A stretch of 64,000 bases of DNA from Magnolia sinica. Lineage: Eukaryota; Streptophyta; Magnoliopsida; Magnoliales; Magnoliaceae. Below the pieces are notes generated by a model that saw only the letters and a list, made by a program, of their open reading frames with translations, ran no database searches and was not told the origin of the DNA. Location: contig NC_080577.1 of the NCBI RefSeq assembly GCF_029962835.1, forward strand, positions 8,656,501 through 8,720,500, given 5' to 3'. Of the stretch, positions 22,781 through 32,766 are shown one piece after another. A program made the translations under genes and the position numbers. How positions within the stretch are numbered: the stretch's first letter is position 1; every line of letters starts with the position of its first letter.

Positions 22781-23547
22781 TCAATATAATGAGATTGATA
22801 TAAAGCATAACCCCACAATATTTTTTAACTTTGATACCTAGGATGGTATCAACTTGTCTAAGATAATTCATTTTGAATATAGAAGATACAAACCTCTTTG
22901 TTTCAGTCACACCTTCCATTTTATTACTAATTACTAACATGTCATCAACATACAGATAAATAATAATGATACAACTACCATCTACTTTAGAATATATGCA
23001 TTTGTCAGCTACATTACGCATGAAATCATGAGATAGTATTTTGGAATCAAACTTCTCATGCCATTATTTTGGTGTTTATTTTAATTCATACAAAGATTTG
23101 ACTAATCTACATACTTTGTTTTTATTTCCTGGTAGAACGAATCTTTTAGGTTGTTTTATGTATACCTCCTCATTGAGGTCACCATTTAGGAATGCGGTCT
23201 TTACATCCATTTGGTGGATGTGAAGATGATGTATGGAAGCTAGCGCAAATAATATCCTAATGGATGTTATCCTAGCTACAGGAGAGTATGTGTCAAAGTA
23301 ATTTATCTATTCTTTTTGTCTAAAATCCTTAGCTACTAGTCGAGCTTTAAAGGTTTGGATAGTGATATTTTTTTCTAAATACCCACTTACAACATATGGG
23401 TCTAGAACCTGAAGGTAAGTTAACTAGTTCCCATATTTGATTTGACATTATGGATTCAATTTTATCGTTTATAGCTTCTTTCCAGAAAGCTAAGTCTCTA
23501 GAGGATACAACCTCTTTATATGTTTTAGGATCATCTTCTATAGTCAT
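22781..23547 (-). pseudogene. Copia pol, reverse transcriptase, two fragments
   Basis: 23547-23347 shows the RVT_2 entry: FWKEAINDKIESIMSNQIWE, LVNLPSG and CKWVFRKK, the copia SNxTWxLVxLPxGxxxIxxKWVxKxK block. 23021-22781 carries YLYVDDMLVI, the catalytic YVDD box, and VDTILGIKV, the usual L-G-I-x-V/L segment after it. Between them the frame is lost. The fragment ends at the giant solo LTR, with the target copy TCTTC at 22776-22780 (GAAGA on the coding strand). The enzyme would copy the element's RNA; it is inactive here. Confidence 0.9.
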
Positions 23548-23559
23548 TACTATAGGTAT

Positions 23560-24985
23560 TTTTCTTCTAACATTTTATCTATCTCCTCTACAAGATGGAA
23601 AATGATGCGTTGTGAGTCTATGTAGTCATCTCCTAGACTCTTCTTTATTCTTGTTCTTTGAATCATACGAGGTTCAACAGGAGCTTCCACTGTTTGTGGA
23701 GCTGTGCTATCTGGTTCTTTATTAAAAGTTTGGATTTCATTATCCTTTGTAGTGAGTTCTCAAAGAACTCAACGTCTCTTGATTCTATTATTGTATTAGA
23801 CTTTATATCTAGAAGTTTATAAGCTTTGCTATTTTGTGCATACCCTATGAAGGCGCACTTAATAGATCTTGTTCTTAACTTAGTTTTTTTGGATCAAGGG
23901 TTCTGCAATATGCAAGACACCCTTATACTTTTAGATATCCTAGGTTAGGTTTTCTACCTCTCCATGTTTCATATGGAGATATTTTATATTTTTTAAATGA
24001 AATTCTTTTTAGAATATGACACGCTGTAAGCAGTGCCTCACCCCATAGACTTAGTAGTAACTTTGCTCTTATTAGCATTGAGTTGACCATCTCTACTAAT
24101 GTTCTATTCTTTCTTTCAGCTATTCCGTTTTTTTGAGGTGTGTATGGCGCAGTACATTGATGTCTTAGTCCATGTTCTTCACAGAAGTTATCGAATTCAT
24201 TGGAGAAATATTCTCCTCCTCTATTGTTATGGAGAATTTTTATCTTCTTATTTAGTTGATTCTCTACTTCTGCTTTATATATTTTAAATCTGTTCAATGT
24301 TTCATCTTTGCTCATTAATAGATAAACATACACATATCTAGAGCAATCATGTATAAAGGTTATGAATTACGGTTTACCTCCACGAGTAAGAATGCCGTTT
24401 AACTCACAAATATCACTGTGCACAAGATCCAATACTTGAGACGATCTTTCAACACTTGAAAAAGGTTTCTTCATCATTTTGGATCGTATGCACACTTCAC
24501 ATTTATCTGTTTCATTATCTGTGTATGAGATTAAACCATTCTTAGTCATGAACTTCAAGGTACTATACCCTATATGGGCTAGTCTATCTTGCCACAGTCC
24601 AGCGGATACCATATACGCAGAAATGCTACTTTCATTCAGAGAAAACTTAACTATCTCGTTACAAGCATATCCCTTTCTGACAAAATTCTCATTCTTTGAC
24701 AGAATCAGTTTACCTGACTCATACACCACCCTTATGCTTGGTTTACCCAGAAGATCCTCAGAAACTAAGTTTCGCCTCATGTCTGGGACGTGCAGTTCGT
24801 TAGTCAGAATCATTTTCTTCTCAGAGGTGAATATCAGTTCAACAGTTCCTTTGCCGACAACCTTTGATCGGACTTCATTACCCATTTGGACTTCTTGACC
24901 ATCGGTCAATTCCTCATAGGTTTTGAAGGTTGATTTATCGTAGCACACATGTACTGTAGCGGCAGTATCATACCAACAACTTGAA
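23560..24985 (-). pseudogene. Copia pol, protease and integrase
   Basis: Reading leftwards: a protease site with a DTAATVH core near 24975-24950 (usual DSGAT/S-x-H); a GAG-pre-integrase block with QDRLAHIGYSTLKFM near 24590; a zinc-type CEVCIRSKMMKKPF near 24490; then the integrase core with NRGGEY near 24220 and TPQKNGIAERKNRTL near 24120. The end of the core (RISFKKYKISPYETWRGRKP) is intact. A stop near 24366 breaks the first part of the integrase, and the C-terminal part below 23923 is frameshifted. Integrase would insert the cDNA; this copy cannot. Confidence 0.92.
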
Positions 24986-25111
24986 ACTTTTCCTTAGATG
25001 GTATTCACCTCAATAATCATAGCCACAATATCGCCTTCTTCTACTGCACTTACCTCTTTTTTAAATTTGTGATATCAGCATACTAGAGCATAGTGCCTGA
25101 TTTTTTCACAG
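24986..25111 (-). pseudogene. Copia gag-pol, distal half of the zinc knuckle and spacer
   Basis: Immediately left of the CACTA element the minus strand encodes the second half of a CCHC zinc knuckle (Cys-x4-His-x4-Cys, with HYALVC) followed by a Lys-rich spacer and the run-up to protease. The first half of the knuckle is at 38407 and beyond. An in-frame stop follows the last Cys. Confidence 0.8.
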
Positions 25112-25128
25112 ACACACTACAAGAAATC

Positions 25129-25660
25129 TCACCTTTAGCGACGAAAATTTTCGTCGTTAAAAGCTAAATTTTCACAACTAAAAAGTTTTAGCGACGAAAA
25201 TTTTCGTCGCTAAAAGGCCGAAGCAAATGGTTTTTAGCGACGAAAAATCTTAATCGTCGCTAAATGGAAGCTTTTTAACGACGAAAATTTTCGTCGCTAA
25301 AAGTTTTTTTAGCAACGAAAATTTTCGTCGCAAAAAAACTTTTACAAAACTTTTAACGACGAATATTTTTGTCGCTAAAAAGTGAATGTTAAACTTTTAG
25401 CTACGAAAAAATATTTTGCAAAACTTTTAGCTACGAAACTTTTCGTCGCTAAAAAAATATTTACATAACTTTTAACTACGAAACTTTTCATCGCTAATAC
25501 TATTTTGCAAACCTTGTAGCTACGAAACTTTTCGTTGCTAAAAACATTTGCATAACTTTTAGCTACGAAAATTTTCGTCGCTAAAAATATTTTGCATAAC
25601 TTGTAGCTACGAAAATATTCGTCGCTAAAAATATTTTGTCGTCGCTAAAAGTCTCTTTCA
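25129..25660. repeat. CACTA left subterminal repeats
   Basis: At least ten copies of TTTTAGC(G/T)ACGAAAATTTT and the inverted form TCGTCGCTAAAA lie head-to-head, forming many short hairpins. These are the presumed transposase-binding repeats; that role is known for En/Spm-type elements. Confidence 0.9.
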
Positions 25661-25904
25661 CAAAAAAAAATTCCAGTACAAAATTCCTAATATACACCTG
25701 TTACAATATATTCATCATATTCATCCTGATATACAACTGTTATATAATATATTTCATCATATTCACATTCACGTCCATCTAAACCCAAACAAGTAAATCC
25801 ATCCAAACATAAACTACATTCATCCAAAAACAAACAATCTTATCAACATCACATTCATTCATGCATAAATACATATAAGCTTAACATCATAAACAAAAAT
25901 ACCC
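25661..25904. other. AT-rich spacer in the CACTA element, no gene seen
   Basis: About 240 bases of ATATTCATCATATTCA-like sequence. No ORF or repeat of note. Confidence 0.6.
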
Positions 25905-28125
25905 TAAACCTAAACCTTAACCTAAACCTAAAACCTATAAACTAAACCTAAAACCTATAAACTAAACCTAAAACCTAAACCTTAACCTAAACCTAACCTA
26001 TAACCTATAAGTTTAAGTTTAGGAAATCGGGTTCGAGTTCGGGATCGGGTTTAGGTTTGGGTTTTCAAGTTTAGGTTTAGGTTTAGGTTATGGAGTTGAG
26101 ATTAGGATTAGGTGTAGGTTTAGGTTTAGGGATTTGAGAATATGTTAAGGTTTAGGTTTAGGAAATCGAGTTTGGGTTATAGGTTTAGGTTTAGATTAGG
26201 TTGTAAGTTAAGGTTTAGGAAATTGAGTTTAGGTTATAGATTTAGGTTATAAGTTAAGGTTAGAGGTTAAGGTTTATATTATAGGTTAAGTTTTAAGTTT
26301 AGATTAAGGTTATATAGGTTTAAGTTTAGGTTATAGGTTTTGAGATTTGAGAATAGGTTTAGGTTGAGGTTATAAGTTTAGGTTTAAGAAATCGGGTTCG
26401 GGTTTGGGATCGGGTTTAGGTTTGGGTTTTCAAGTTTAGGTTAAGGTTAGGGAGTTGAGATTAGGATTAGGTGTAGGTTTAGGTTTAGGGATTTGAGAAT
26501 ACGTTAAGGTTTAGGTTTAGGAAATCGGGTTCGGGTTATAAGTTTAGGTTTAGGTTAGGTTATAGGTTAAGGTTTACGAAATTGAGTTTAGGTTATAGGT
26601 TAAGGTTTAGGTTTAGGTTAAGGTTTAGGTTTACGTTATAGGTTTTGGGATTTGAGAATAGGTTTAGGTTAAGGTTATAAGTTTAGGTTTAGGAAATCGG
26701 GTTCGGGATTGGGTTTAGGTTTGGGTTTTCAAGTTTAGGTTTAGGTTTAGGTTAGGGATTTGAGATTAGGATTAGGTGTAGGTTTAGGTTTAGGGATTTG
26801 AGAATACGTTAAGGTTTAGGTTTAGGTTATAGGTTAAGGTTTAGGTTTAGGTTATAAGTTACAGGTTTTGGGATTTGAGAATAGGTTTAAGTTAAGGTTA
26901 TAACTTTAGGTTTAGTAAATTAGTTTCGGGTTCGGGATTGAGTTTAAGTTTGGGTTTTCAAGTTTAGGTTTAGGTTTAGGTTAGGGAGTTGAGATTAGAA
27001 TTAGGTGTAGGTTTGGGTTTAGGGATTTGAGAATACGTTAAGGTTTAGGTTTAGGAAATCGGGTTCGGGTTCAAGATCGGGTTTACGTTTGGGTTTTAGG
27101 TTTAGGTTTAGGCTATAGGTTATTAGTGTAGGTTTAGGTTTAGGTTTAGGTTTTAGGTTTAGGTTTATGTTATAGGTTTAGGTTAAGGTTTAGGTTTAGG
27201 TTATAGGTTATGGGATTTGAGAATCGGTTTAGGTTGTAAGAATAGGTTTAGGTTATAAGTATAGGTTTAGGTTTAGGTTTTTATGTTTAGGTTAAGGTTA
27301 TAGGTTTAGGTTTTAGGTTAGGTTATAGGTTAAGGTTTAGGGAATTGAGTTTAGGTTATAGGTTTAGGTTCAGGGACTTGAGAATACGTTAAGGTTTAGG
27401 TTTAGGAAATCGGGTTCGGGTTCGAGATCGGGTTTATGTTTGGGTTTTAGGTTTAGGTTTAGGTTATAGGTTATAAGTGTAGGTTTTGGTTTAGGTTTTA
27501 AGTTTAGGTTATAGGTTATAGCGTTAGGTTATAGGTTTAGGTTTAGGTTAAGGTTTAAGTTTATAGGTTTTGGGATTTGAGAATAGGTTTAGGTTATAAG
27601 TATAGGTTTAGGTTAGGGTGTAGGTTAAGGTTTAGGGAATTGAGTTTAGGTAATAAGTTATAGGTTTTTGGTTAAGGTTTAGGTTATAATTATAGATTTT
27701 GAGATTTAAGAATAGGTTTAGGTTAGGTTATAGGTTAAGGTTTAGGGAATTGAGTTTAGGTTATAGGTTCAGGTTATAGGTTATAGGTTTAGGTCAAGGT
27801 TTAGGCTTTAAGTTATAGGTTTTGGGATTTGGGAATAAGTTTAGGTTATAAGTATAGGTTTAGGTTAGGGCGTAGCTTAAGGTTTAGGGAATTGAGTTTA
27901 GGTTATAGGTTATAGGTTTTTGGTTAAGATTTAGGTTATAGTTATAGGTTTTGGGATTTGAGAATAGGTTTAGGTTATAAATATAGGTTTAGGTTAGATT
28001 GTAGGTTAGAGTTTAGGGAATTGAGTTTAGGTTATAGGTTTAGGTTATAGGTTATAAGTTTAGGTTAAGGTTTAGGTTGTAATTATGGGTTTTGGGATTT
28101 GAGAATAGGTTTAGGTTATAGGTTA
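25905..28125. repeat. Degenerate telomere-like array, about 2.2 kb, with an orientation switch
   Basis: Bases 25905 to about 26005 read CCTAAACCTAAACC. From about 26008 to 28125 the strand sense flips to TTTAGGTTTAGG. The unit is TTTAGGT or TTAGGTT rather than the perfect plant telomere TTTAGGG, which occurs only sporadically. Longer phrases recur: GATTAGGATTAGGTGTAGG at about 26100, 26460 and 26765, and AAATCGGGTTCGGGTT several times. This shows higher-order duplications of roughly 230-360 bp. No open reading frame. Confidence 0.93.
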
Positions 28126-28640
28126 AGGGTGTGGTCCCTGCAAATACAAATATAAACACGGCCTGCTCCAATTGGTCAGGCCCTTCCGATGCTGTCCATA
28201 GGAAATGGACAGCTTCATCATGGTCATAACAGTGTCTCCCATCTTTCAGGGACCCCCGCTCAACATTCGAATAGCTCCGACGCACATCCAGGTCTGCTCC
28301 ATCAATTTCGAATAAATACATAAACATGGCCTGTCCAAATGGCCAGGCCACTCCAATGCTGTCTATAAGAAATGGACAGCTTCATCATGGTCATAACAAC
28401 GGTTCCCACTTTCCAGGGACCCCCACTCAACATCCGGATAGCTCCGACGCACATCCAGGTTTGCTCCATTAATTTCGAGCAAATACAAATATAAACACGG
28501 CCTGTCCAAATGGCCAGGCCACTCCAATACTGTCCATAGGAAATGGACAGCTTCATCATGGTCATAACAGCGGTTCCTACCTTCCAAGGAACCCCGCTCA
28601 ACATCCGGATAGCTCCGACGCACATCCGGCTCTGCTCATT
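28126..28640. repeat. Three-copy tandem repeat, about 175 bp unit
   Basis: Each unit contains CCATAGGAAATGGACAGC (one copy CTATAAGAAATGGACAGC), TTCATCATGGTCATAACA, AACATCCGGATAGCTCCGAC and a spacer with AATACAAATATAAACACGG. Copies begin near 28140, 28318 and 28488. The minus strand stays open across two units and gives a repeated peptide with CYDHDEAVHFL, but no known domain is recognised. Confidence 0.88.
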
Positions 28641-29240
28641 TAAATAAAATGGAATATCAAGGTCATTTAAATAAAATCAGGTCCAATCAATAATCTGACC
28701 TGGAGGATTCTGTTTATATTGTTGACGGCATCTCGAATCTTGTTTTAGGGCCTAGAAATTCAAAATTAGATACAAAAATTAGAAAAACCAAAGAAATTTA
28801 AGAAAGATAGTCAAAGTCCATGTGAATGAGCATAAGTATGCACCTACATATGAATTTTGAAAAGCTATTGCATATCACAAAAAAATAATAATAATAATAA
28901 ATAAATAAATAAATAATCCTTGCATTTGGATATTCAACAAAATGGGTTAGAATGAATTCATTTGCCTAATTCATGGAAACCTTGCGTTTGGATATTCAAC
29001 AAAATTGAATTGTAATAATTCAATTCAATTCAATAAACTCAGATTTCTGAGAAGGATTTAATGGTTTTAAATCCATGGTTTTTTGGAAAAGGTCCATTTC
29101 CTGGACGTCAAATTTAACGGCGAAAGTAAGCTGGTTAATATTACTTTTCACAGTGCAAAGTTTCAGTTATGTCTCTTCTTTACCTTCCATTTTCTTTTTA
29201 ACAAGAAAATCCATATTTACTAATATTCCTATTTTTCTAT
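28641..29240. other. CACTA interior, AT-rich, no gene recognised
   Basis: Contains an AATA microsatellite (about 28882-28916) and two phrases of CTTGCATTTGGATATTCAAC type (28918, 28980) with interspersed AATTCAATTC repeats. Nothing coding is supported. Confidence 0.6.
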
Positions 29241-29245
29241 TTTTC

Positions 29246-29742
29246 AAAAGAATGAGTTCGGACTCCGAAAGCATCGGCTCCAGCACTCGTACTTTCAGCC
29301 CAAACCCTAACCAAGGACTCCAAAATTACCAGGTACTCATAAACATTCATTGCAAGCATTTTCTGTCTATGTGCATGACGACCATACTGTTAAGATCAAT
29401 CCTCTTATTTTCATTTACAGAAACTAGTGGATGACAAATTATGTGTAACATACAGAGATGGTTCAGCCACTTGTGCAATTAGGGAAGGTTCAAAAGGACA
29501 TACAAATTTGAAAGTTGGTCAAATCATAAACAGACGTATTATGGACGGAGACATTGCTTTCATTAGTAGGCTACCTAGTACTCATAAAAATTCATTGCAA
29601 GCATTTTCTGTCTATGTGCATGACGACCATACTGTTAAGATCAATCCTCATATCTTCATTTACAGAAACTAGTGGATGACAAATTATGTGTAACATACAG
29701 AGATGGTTCAACCACTTATGCAATTAAGGAAGGTTCAAAAGG
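29246..29742 (+). pseudogene. Captured fragment resembling RNA polymerase IV/V largest subunit (NRPD1/NRPE1-like), tandemly duplicated
   Basis: After a splice-acceptor-like TTTACAG at 29414-29420 the plus strand encodes KLVDDKLCVTYRDG, then IREGSKGH, KVGQIINRRIMDGDIAFI, STHKNSLQAFSVYVHDDHTV and KINP. I recognise this as the stretch just before the catalytic NADFDGD box of the plant Pol IV/V largest subunit (there RPPTTHKHSLQA...VKINPL). The NADFDGD box is absent. Bases 29335-29497 and 29580-29742 are direct copies with a 245-bp period, so the fragment ends in a duplicated acceptor and a stop. It cannot encode a polymerase. Distinguishing IV from V would need a wider alignment. 29246-29330 (MSSDSESIGSS...) is unassigned. 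Confidence 0.8.
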
Positions 29743-29830
29743 GCCAGATTTCCACATCAAGCATCAGTTGCATACATATGATACAGAAGGACAAAAGTAT
29801 CACCTTCAAAATTGGAAACCATATCAGGTA
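29741..29830 (+). pseudogene. Unassigned exon-like module, first copy
   Basis: GGGCCAGATTTCCACATC and about 70 following bases recur at 32695-32764 with only a few changes. The plus-strand frame reads DFHIKHQLHTYDTEGQKYHL and ends at CAG|GTAGG, an exon-to-donor-like junction. I do not recognise the protein. The frame is open in the first copy; in the second it has a stop after HTY, where the ATGATAC becomes ATAATAC. Confidence 0.5.
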
Positions 29831-30800
29831 GGAGAGCTAAAATGGTTGGTTATGATTTTGGAATTCTAGATCATATTATGTAGAAGTAGGACTATCAAAG
29901 GACTGCATGAGGCAAAGTAAAATCAAAACTTTGAATAAGTCCAGCCTGAATAGTTCAAAATCAAGGCAGAAGCTGACTCCTGAAATCCATATCTAAATAG
30001 TTTAACATCATAAATAAAATACAATAAATTATTCAAAAGTTGATTGGACAGTCCATTTTGTCCAACATAACTTGATATTTTGTTGGCTCTATTTTTTGTT
30101 TTCTTGAAAAAGAATGCTCCAAATGACAGATGAATCATGCTTAGAGCCCAGTGTAGATAATGTATAGCAAAGCACCCTCAATCCCTTGATCCAAAAGCCA
30201 TGGTTTGAAGGTATTGGCTAAATCTTTGACCCTGCACATACGTTGTATCTGAAAATGATCCACCACACTCAAAGCCACGATTTTAATGAACCTGCATAGC
30301 TCATGATCATACTACATCCAAATCACCGTGCTGTAGATTGACTTTGGTCAGCTAATGTAGATCTTTTCTAACAAATCACCTCAATCCATTGGGTCAAAAT
30401 CCATCTATCTATAATCTTAGTACAACGACTATAGAAGCTAACTATCCTTTATTAGGATTAATCTAGGAGCAATTCTAAACTTGCATAGTTCCTGTAAAAG
30501 ACTCTAAAAATACTAACATGGAAAACCTTCTCCAAGTGAAACATGTGCATAATATGTGGAAAAACTGTCGGGCTATCCCTACTTGTCAAATCTCAGTTAA
30601 AAGCATGTGTAGTTGAGCTGGGATGAATTGTCGAGTCTCTTGGAAGACCCAAAATAAGCGGAATAGAAAGGTAAAACTAAAAACAGTGATCATAAGGAAA
30701 GCATGATTCACATTGATTTTCAGTTACGAATTTGAGTTTATTAGTAGAAAGAAAAGGAAAGAGGAAAAAGAAAAGAAAAAGCATCCAATGAAATGAGCAA
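29831..30800. other. CACTA interior, intron-like or noncoding, no gene recognised
   Basis: AT-rich with no ORF that survives inspection. It may be intron sequence captured with the flanking exons. Confidence 0.5.
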
Positions 30801-30803
30801 TAC

Positions 30804-30942
30804 CTGCGACTTATCCTTGTAAGCAACAAACAGGTCAAGTGTTGCTCTAAACACACGTTCCAGTGCTTCTCCGGGTAAGTGGTCCACAGGAAGTGCAAGA
30901 AGTGAAGTCAATCCCAACAAGCAAAATTTCTTATCATGTTCC
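30804..30942 (-). pseudogene. Captured exon resembling a plant importin-beta (SAD2/importin-7/8-like)
   Basis: On the minus strand an AG acceptor (TTGCAG) precedes and a GT donor (TCGCAG|GTATTG) follows a 139-base open exon. It encodes [36 protein letters not shown] and VAYKDKSQ. I recognise this as the late HEAT-repeat segment of SAD2-type importins, which carry cargo through the nuclear pore. Both splice sites and the frame are intact, so capture may be fairly recent or the exon lightly mutated. Neighbouring exons (the FNLWFQ segment before it, the acidic tail after it) were not found, so no functional importin is encoded here. Confidence 0.78.
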
Positions 30943-31059
30943 CTGCAATCACCATAGGACTATTGAAGCCACAGGAAAAGTTTTACAACATGAGGAGGAA
31001 AACAATCTGAGAAGCAAATTAAGGATGTAGGGATGAAAAGTCTTACATGAGCACGATAG

Positions 31060-31348
31060 AACTCTTGGAGTTCAATGACATTTTAGTAGAATTTTTAGTT
31101 TTACTATTTTGTAATAAATTCCCAGCTGAGTGGAAAATTTAGTTATCTTTTATGATGATTGGAATTTCATTTATAAAGCTTAATTTATTTTAATTTTATA
31201 TGATGTATATCATGCAAATGTAAAAAAGTAACTCGACCAAAAAAAATTTTACATGTTATGAAGAAGCATTCTTTTATTCTATAACTAACACCCACGAATT
31301 TAGGATATGAGTCATTGATACTCAAGTGTCGGGTTTTGGGGTGTTACA
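31060..31348. mobile_element. Truncated LTR end inside CACTA
   Basis: AT-rich sequence ends in GTGTCGGGTTTTGGGGTGTTACA at 31326-31348, the terminus of the same broad TGTxACACC...TTACA LTR type as the two solo LTRs. No matching left end or target duplication of the following GGTTT was found. Confidence 0.45.
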
Positions 31349-32694
31349 GGTTTCAAGAGTTTGGATTGTACAAGGATACATGACAACAGGTGTTGCGAAA
31401 TAGGTGAAATCGATTTTCCAAGTTTCTTATATTGCCTCGACTTCTAACTCATATCTAGAAATCCTATGGTGTTCAAGTGAGTCCGAAGTGGTCATTTAAA
31501 CTCTAAAACAAAGTTTCCTAATGATCAAATGGTGGTGATGTTTCCATCATATAATATTCACTACAGAATATGAAGACAAATCAAGACTTGCAAATAGACA
31601 CGTTCAAAAATAAAACCTTGAACTAGTTGTCTGTTTATCAGCAACAACTTTCCTTTGGCTACGTCGCCAAAAAGCATTTGCAACATTGGGTTCACTATGT
31701 GACCAACTCCAACCAAAGACAGAAAATGAAGGTAAGCATTGCTGCAATTGTACTTTTAAGTTTTGACAGATTATAACTGGTTAAACATCAACGTATAGAA
31801 CTGGCCATTCCTTCCAATTAACAAATACAACTGAAATAGAAAAGGAAACACAGTGCTGAACTTAGAAGATTATTTCTACGTTAAAGTATAACACATCAAC
31901 ATAAACCCCTAGCACTACCTTAACTTCCCCTCATTAGGAATTGTGGCTGCAACATTACATTTCAGAATGAAGGACCTGATGCATTTGATGATGCTTCAAC
32001 TCTTAGCTGGTACAGGGATTGAAGGCTCTCATCTTGCTCCATACCGCAATGTCAGAAACTATGAAACATAGAACACAAGAAACAGATACCAAAATGTAGC
32101 AGCAGTTCAAACAAAGTAAAAAGTACAAAGTAGAAAGATGCAATTAAATTTTCAGGCAATTTACATGAGTTCAACAAGCCAATTAAAAGAAAAAGATATC
32201 AACAAGACAAATTAACTTCTGATGTGACTTGCCATTACCAGCCCATTCTCACTTCGAATATCAAAGACAAAACCTTCATCAGAAGAGAAATGAATGTAAC
32301 CAAAACAAGAACTGAAGGTCACCGAACTTCATGGAGATGGAGAGGCTCCTGTTTAAATGATCTTGATTGTCCATTTTATATGGAGAGGCTTCTATTTAAA
32401 AAATAAGCTCAAGAGGATCCTTTCCATTGTTTAGATGATTTTTATCAAATATAAATGTAAACTAATGACCCACCCAAAAATTGCCATGTCTAAGCTATCA
32501 ATTGTGTGCAATGATCAAACACCATTTTATGGAACTAGTAGACACTAACAAAATGGAACCTGAAATTAAAGATACAAGCAGACTCTTGTGAACTTACCTC
32601 CAACGGTTTTGTGACCGCCAGTAAAAGTCATCGTAAAAGCACCACCCAAACATCAACATGGACCCCAAATTGCATTTAGTTATACACTTGAAAG
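31349..32694. other. CACTA interior with possible unassigned exons
   Basis: The minus strand at about 31725-31640 reads VGVGHIVNPMLQMLFGDVAK, which looks exon-like but which I cannot assign. A short direct repeat (ATGGAGAGGCTCCTGTTTAA / ATGGAGAGGCTTCTATTTAA) is at 32336-32399. Nothing else is supported. Confidence 0.35.
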
Positions 32695-32766
32695 GGGCCA
32701 GATTTCCACATCAAGCATCAGTTGCATACATATAATACCGAAGGACAAAAGTATCGCCTTCAACAT
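32695..32766 (+). pseudogene. Unassigned exon-like module, second copy
   Basis: Second copy of the 29741-29811 module, about 93% alike by eye, same orientation, with a stop codon created by one change. It shows a duplication inside the CACTA element spanning about 2.95 kb. Confidence 0.55.

Noticed and set aside
25129..25660. Possible CRISPR-like array from regular short palindromes
   Set aside because: Motifs are head-to-head inverted pairs without unique spacers of constant length, in a plant transposon terminus.
25905..28125. True chromosome end (telomere)
   Set aside because: Units are degenerate, the orientation flips inside the array, and unique transposon sequence lies on both sides.
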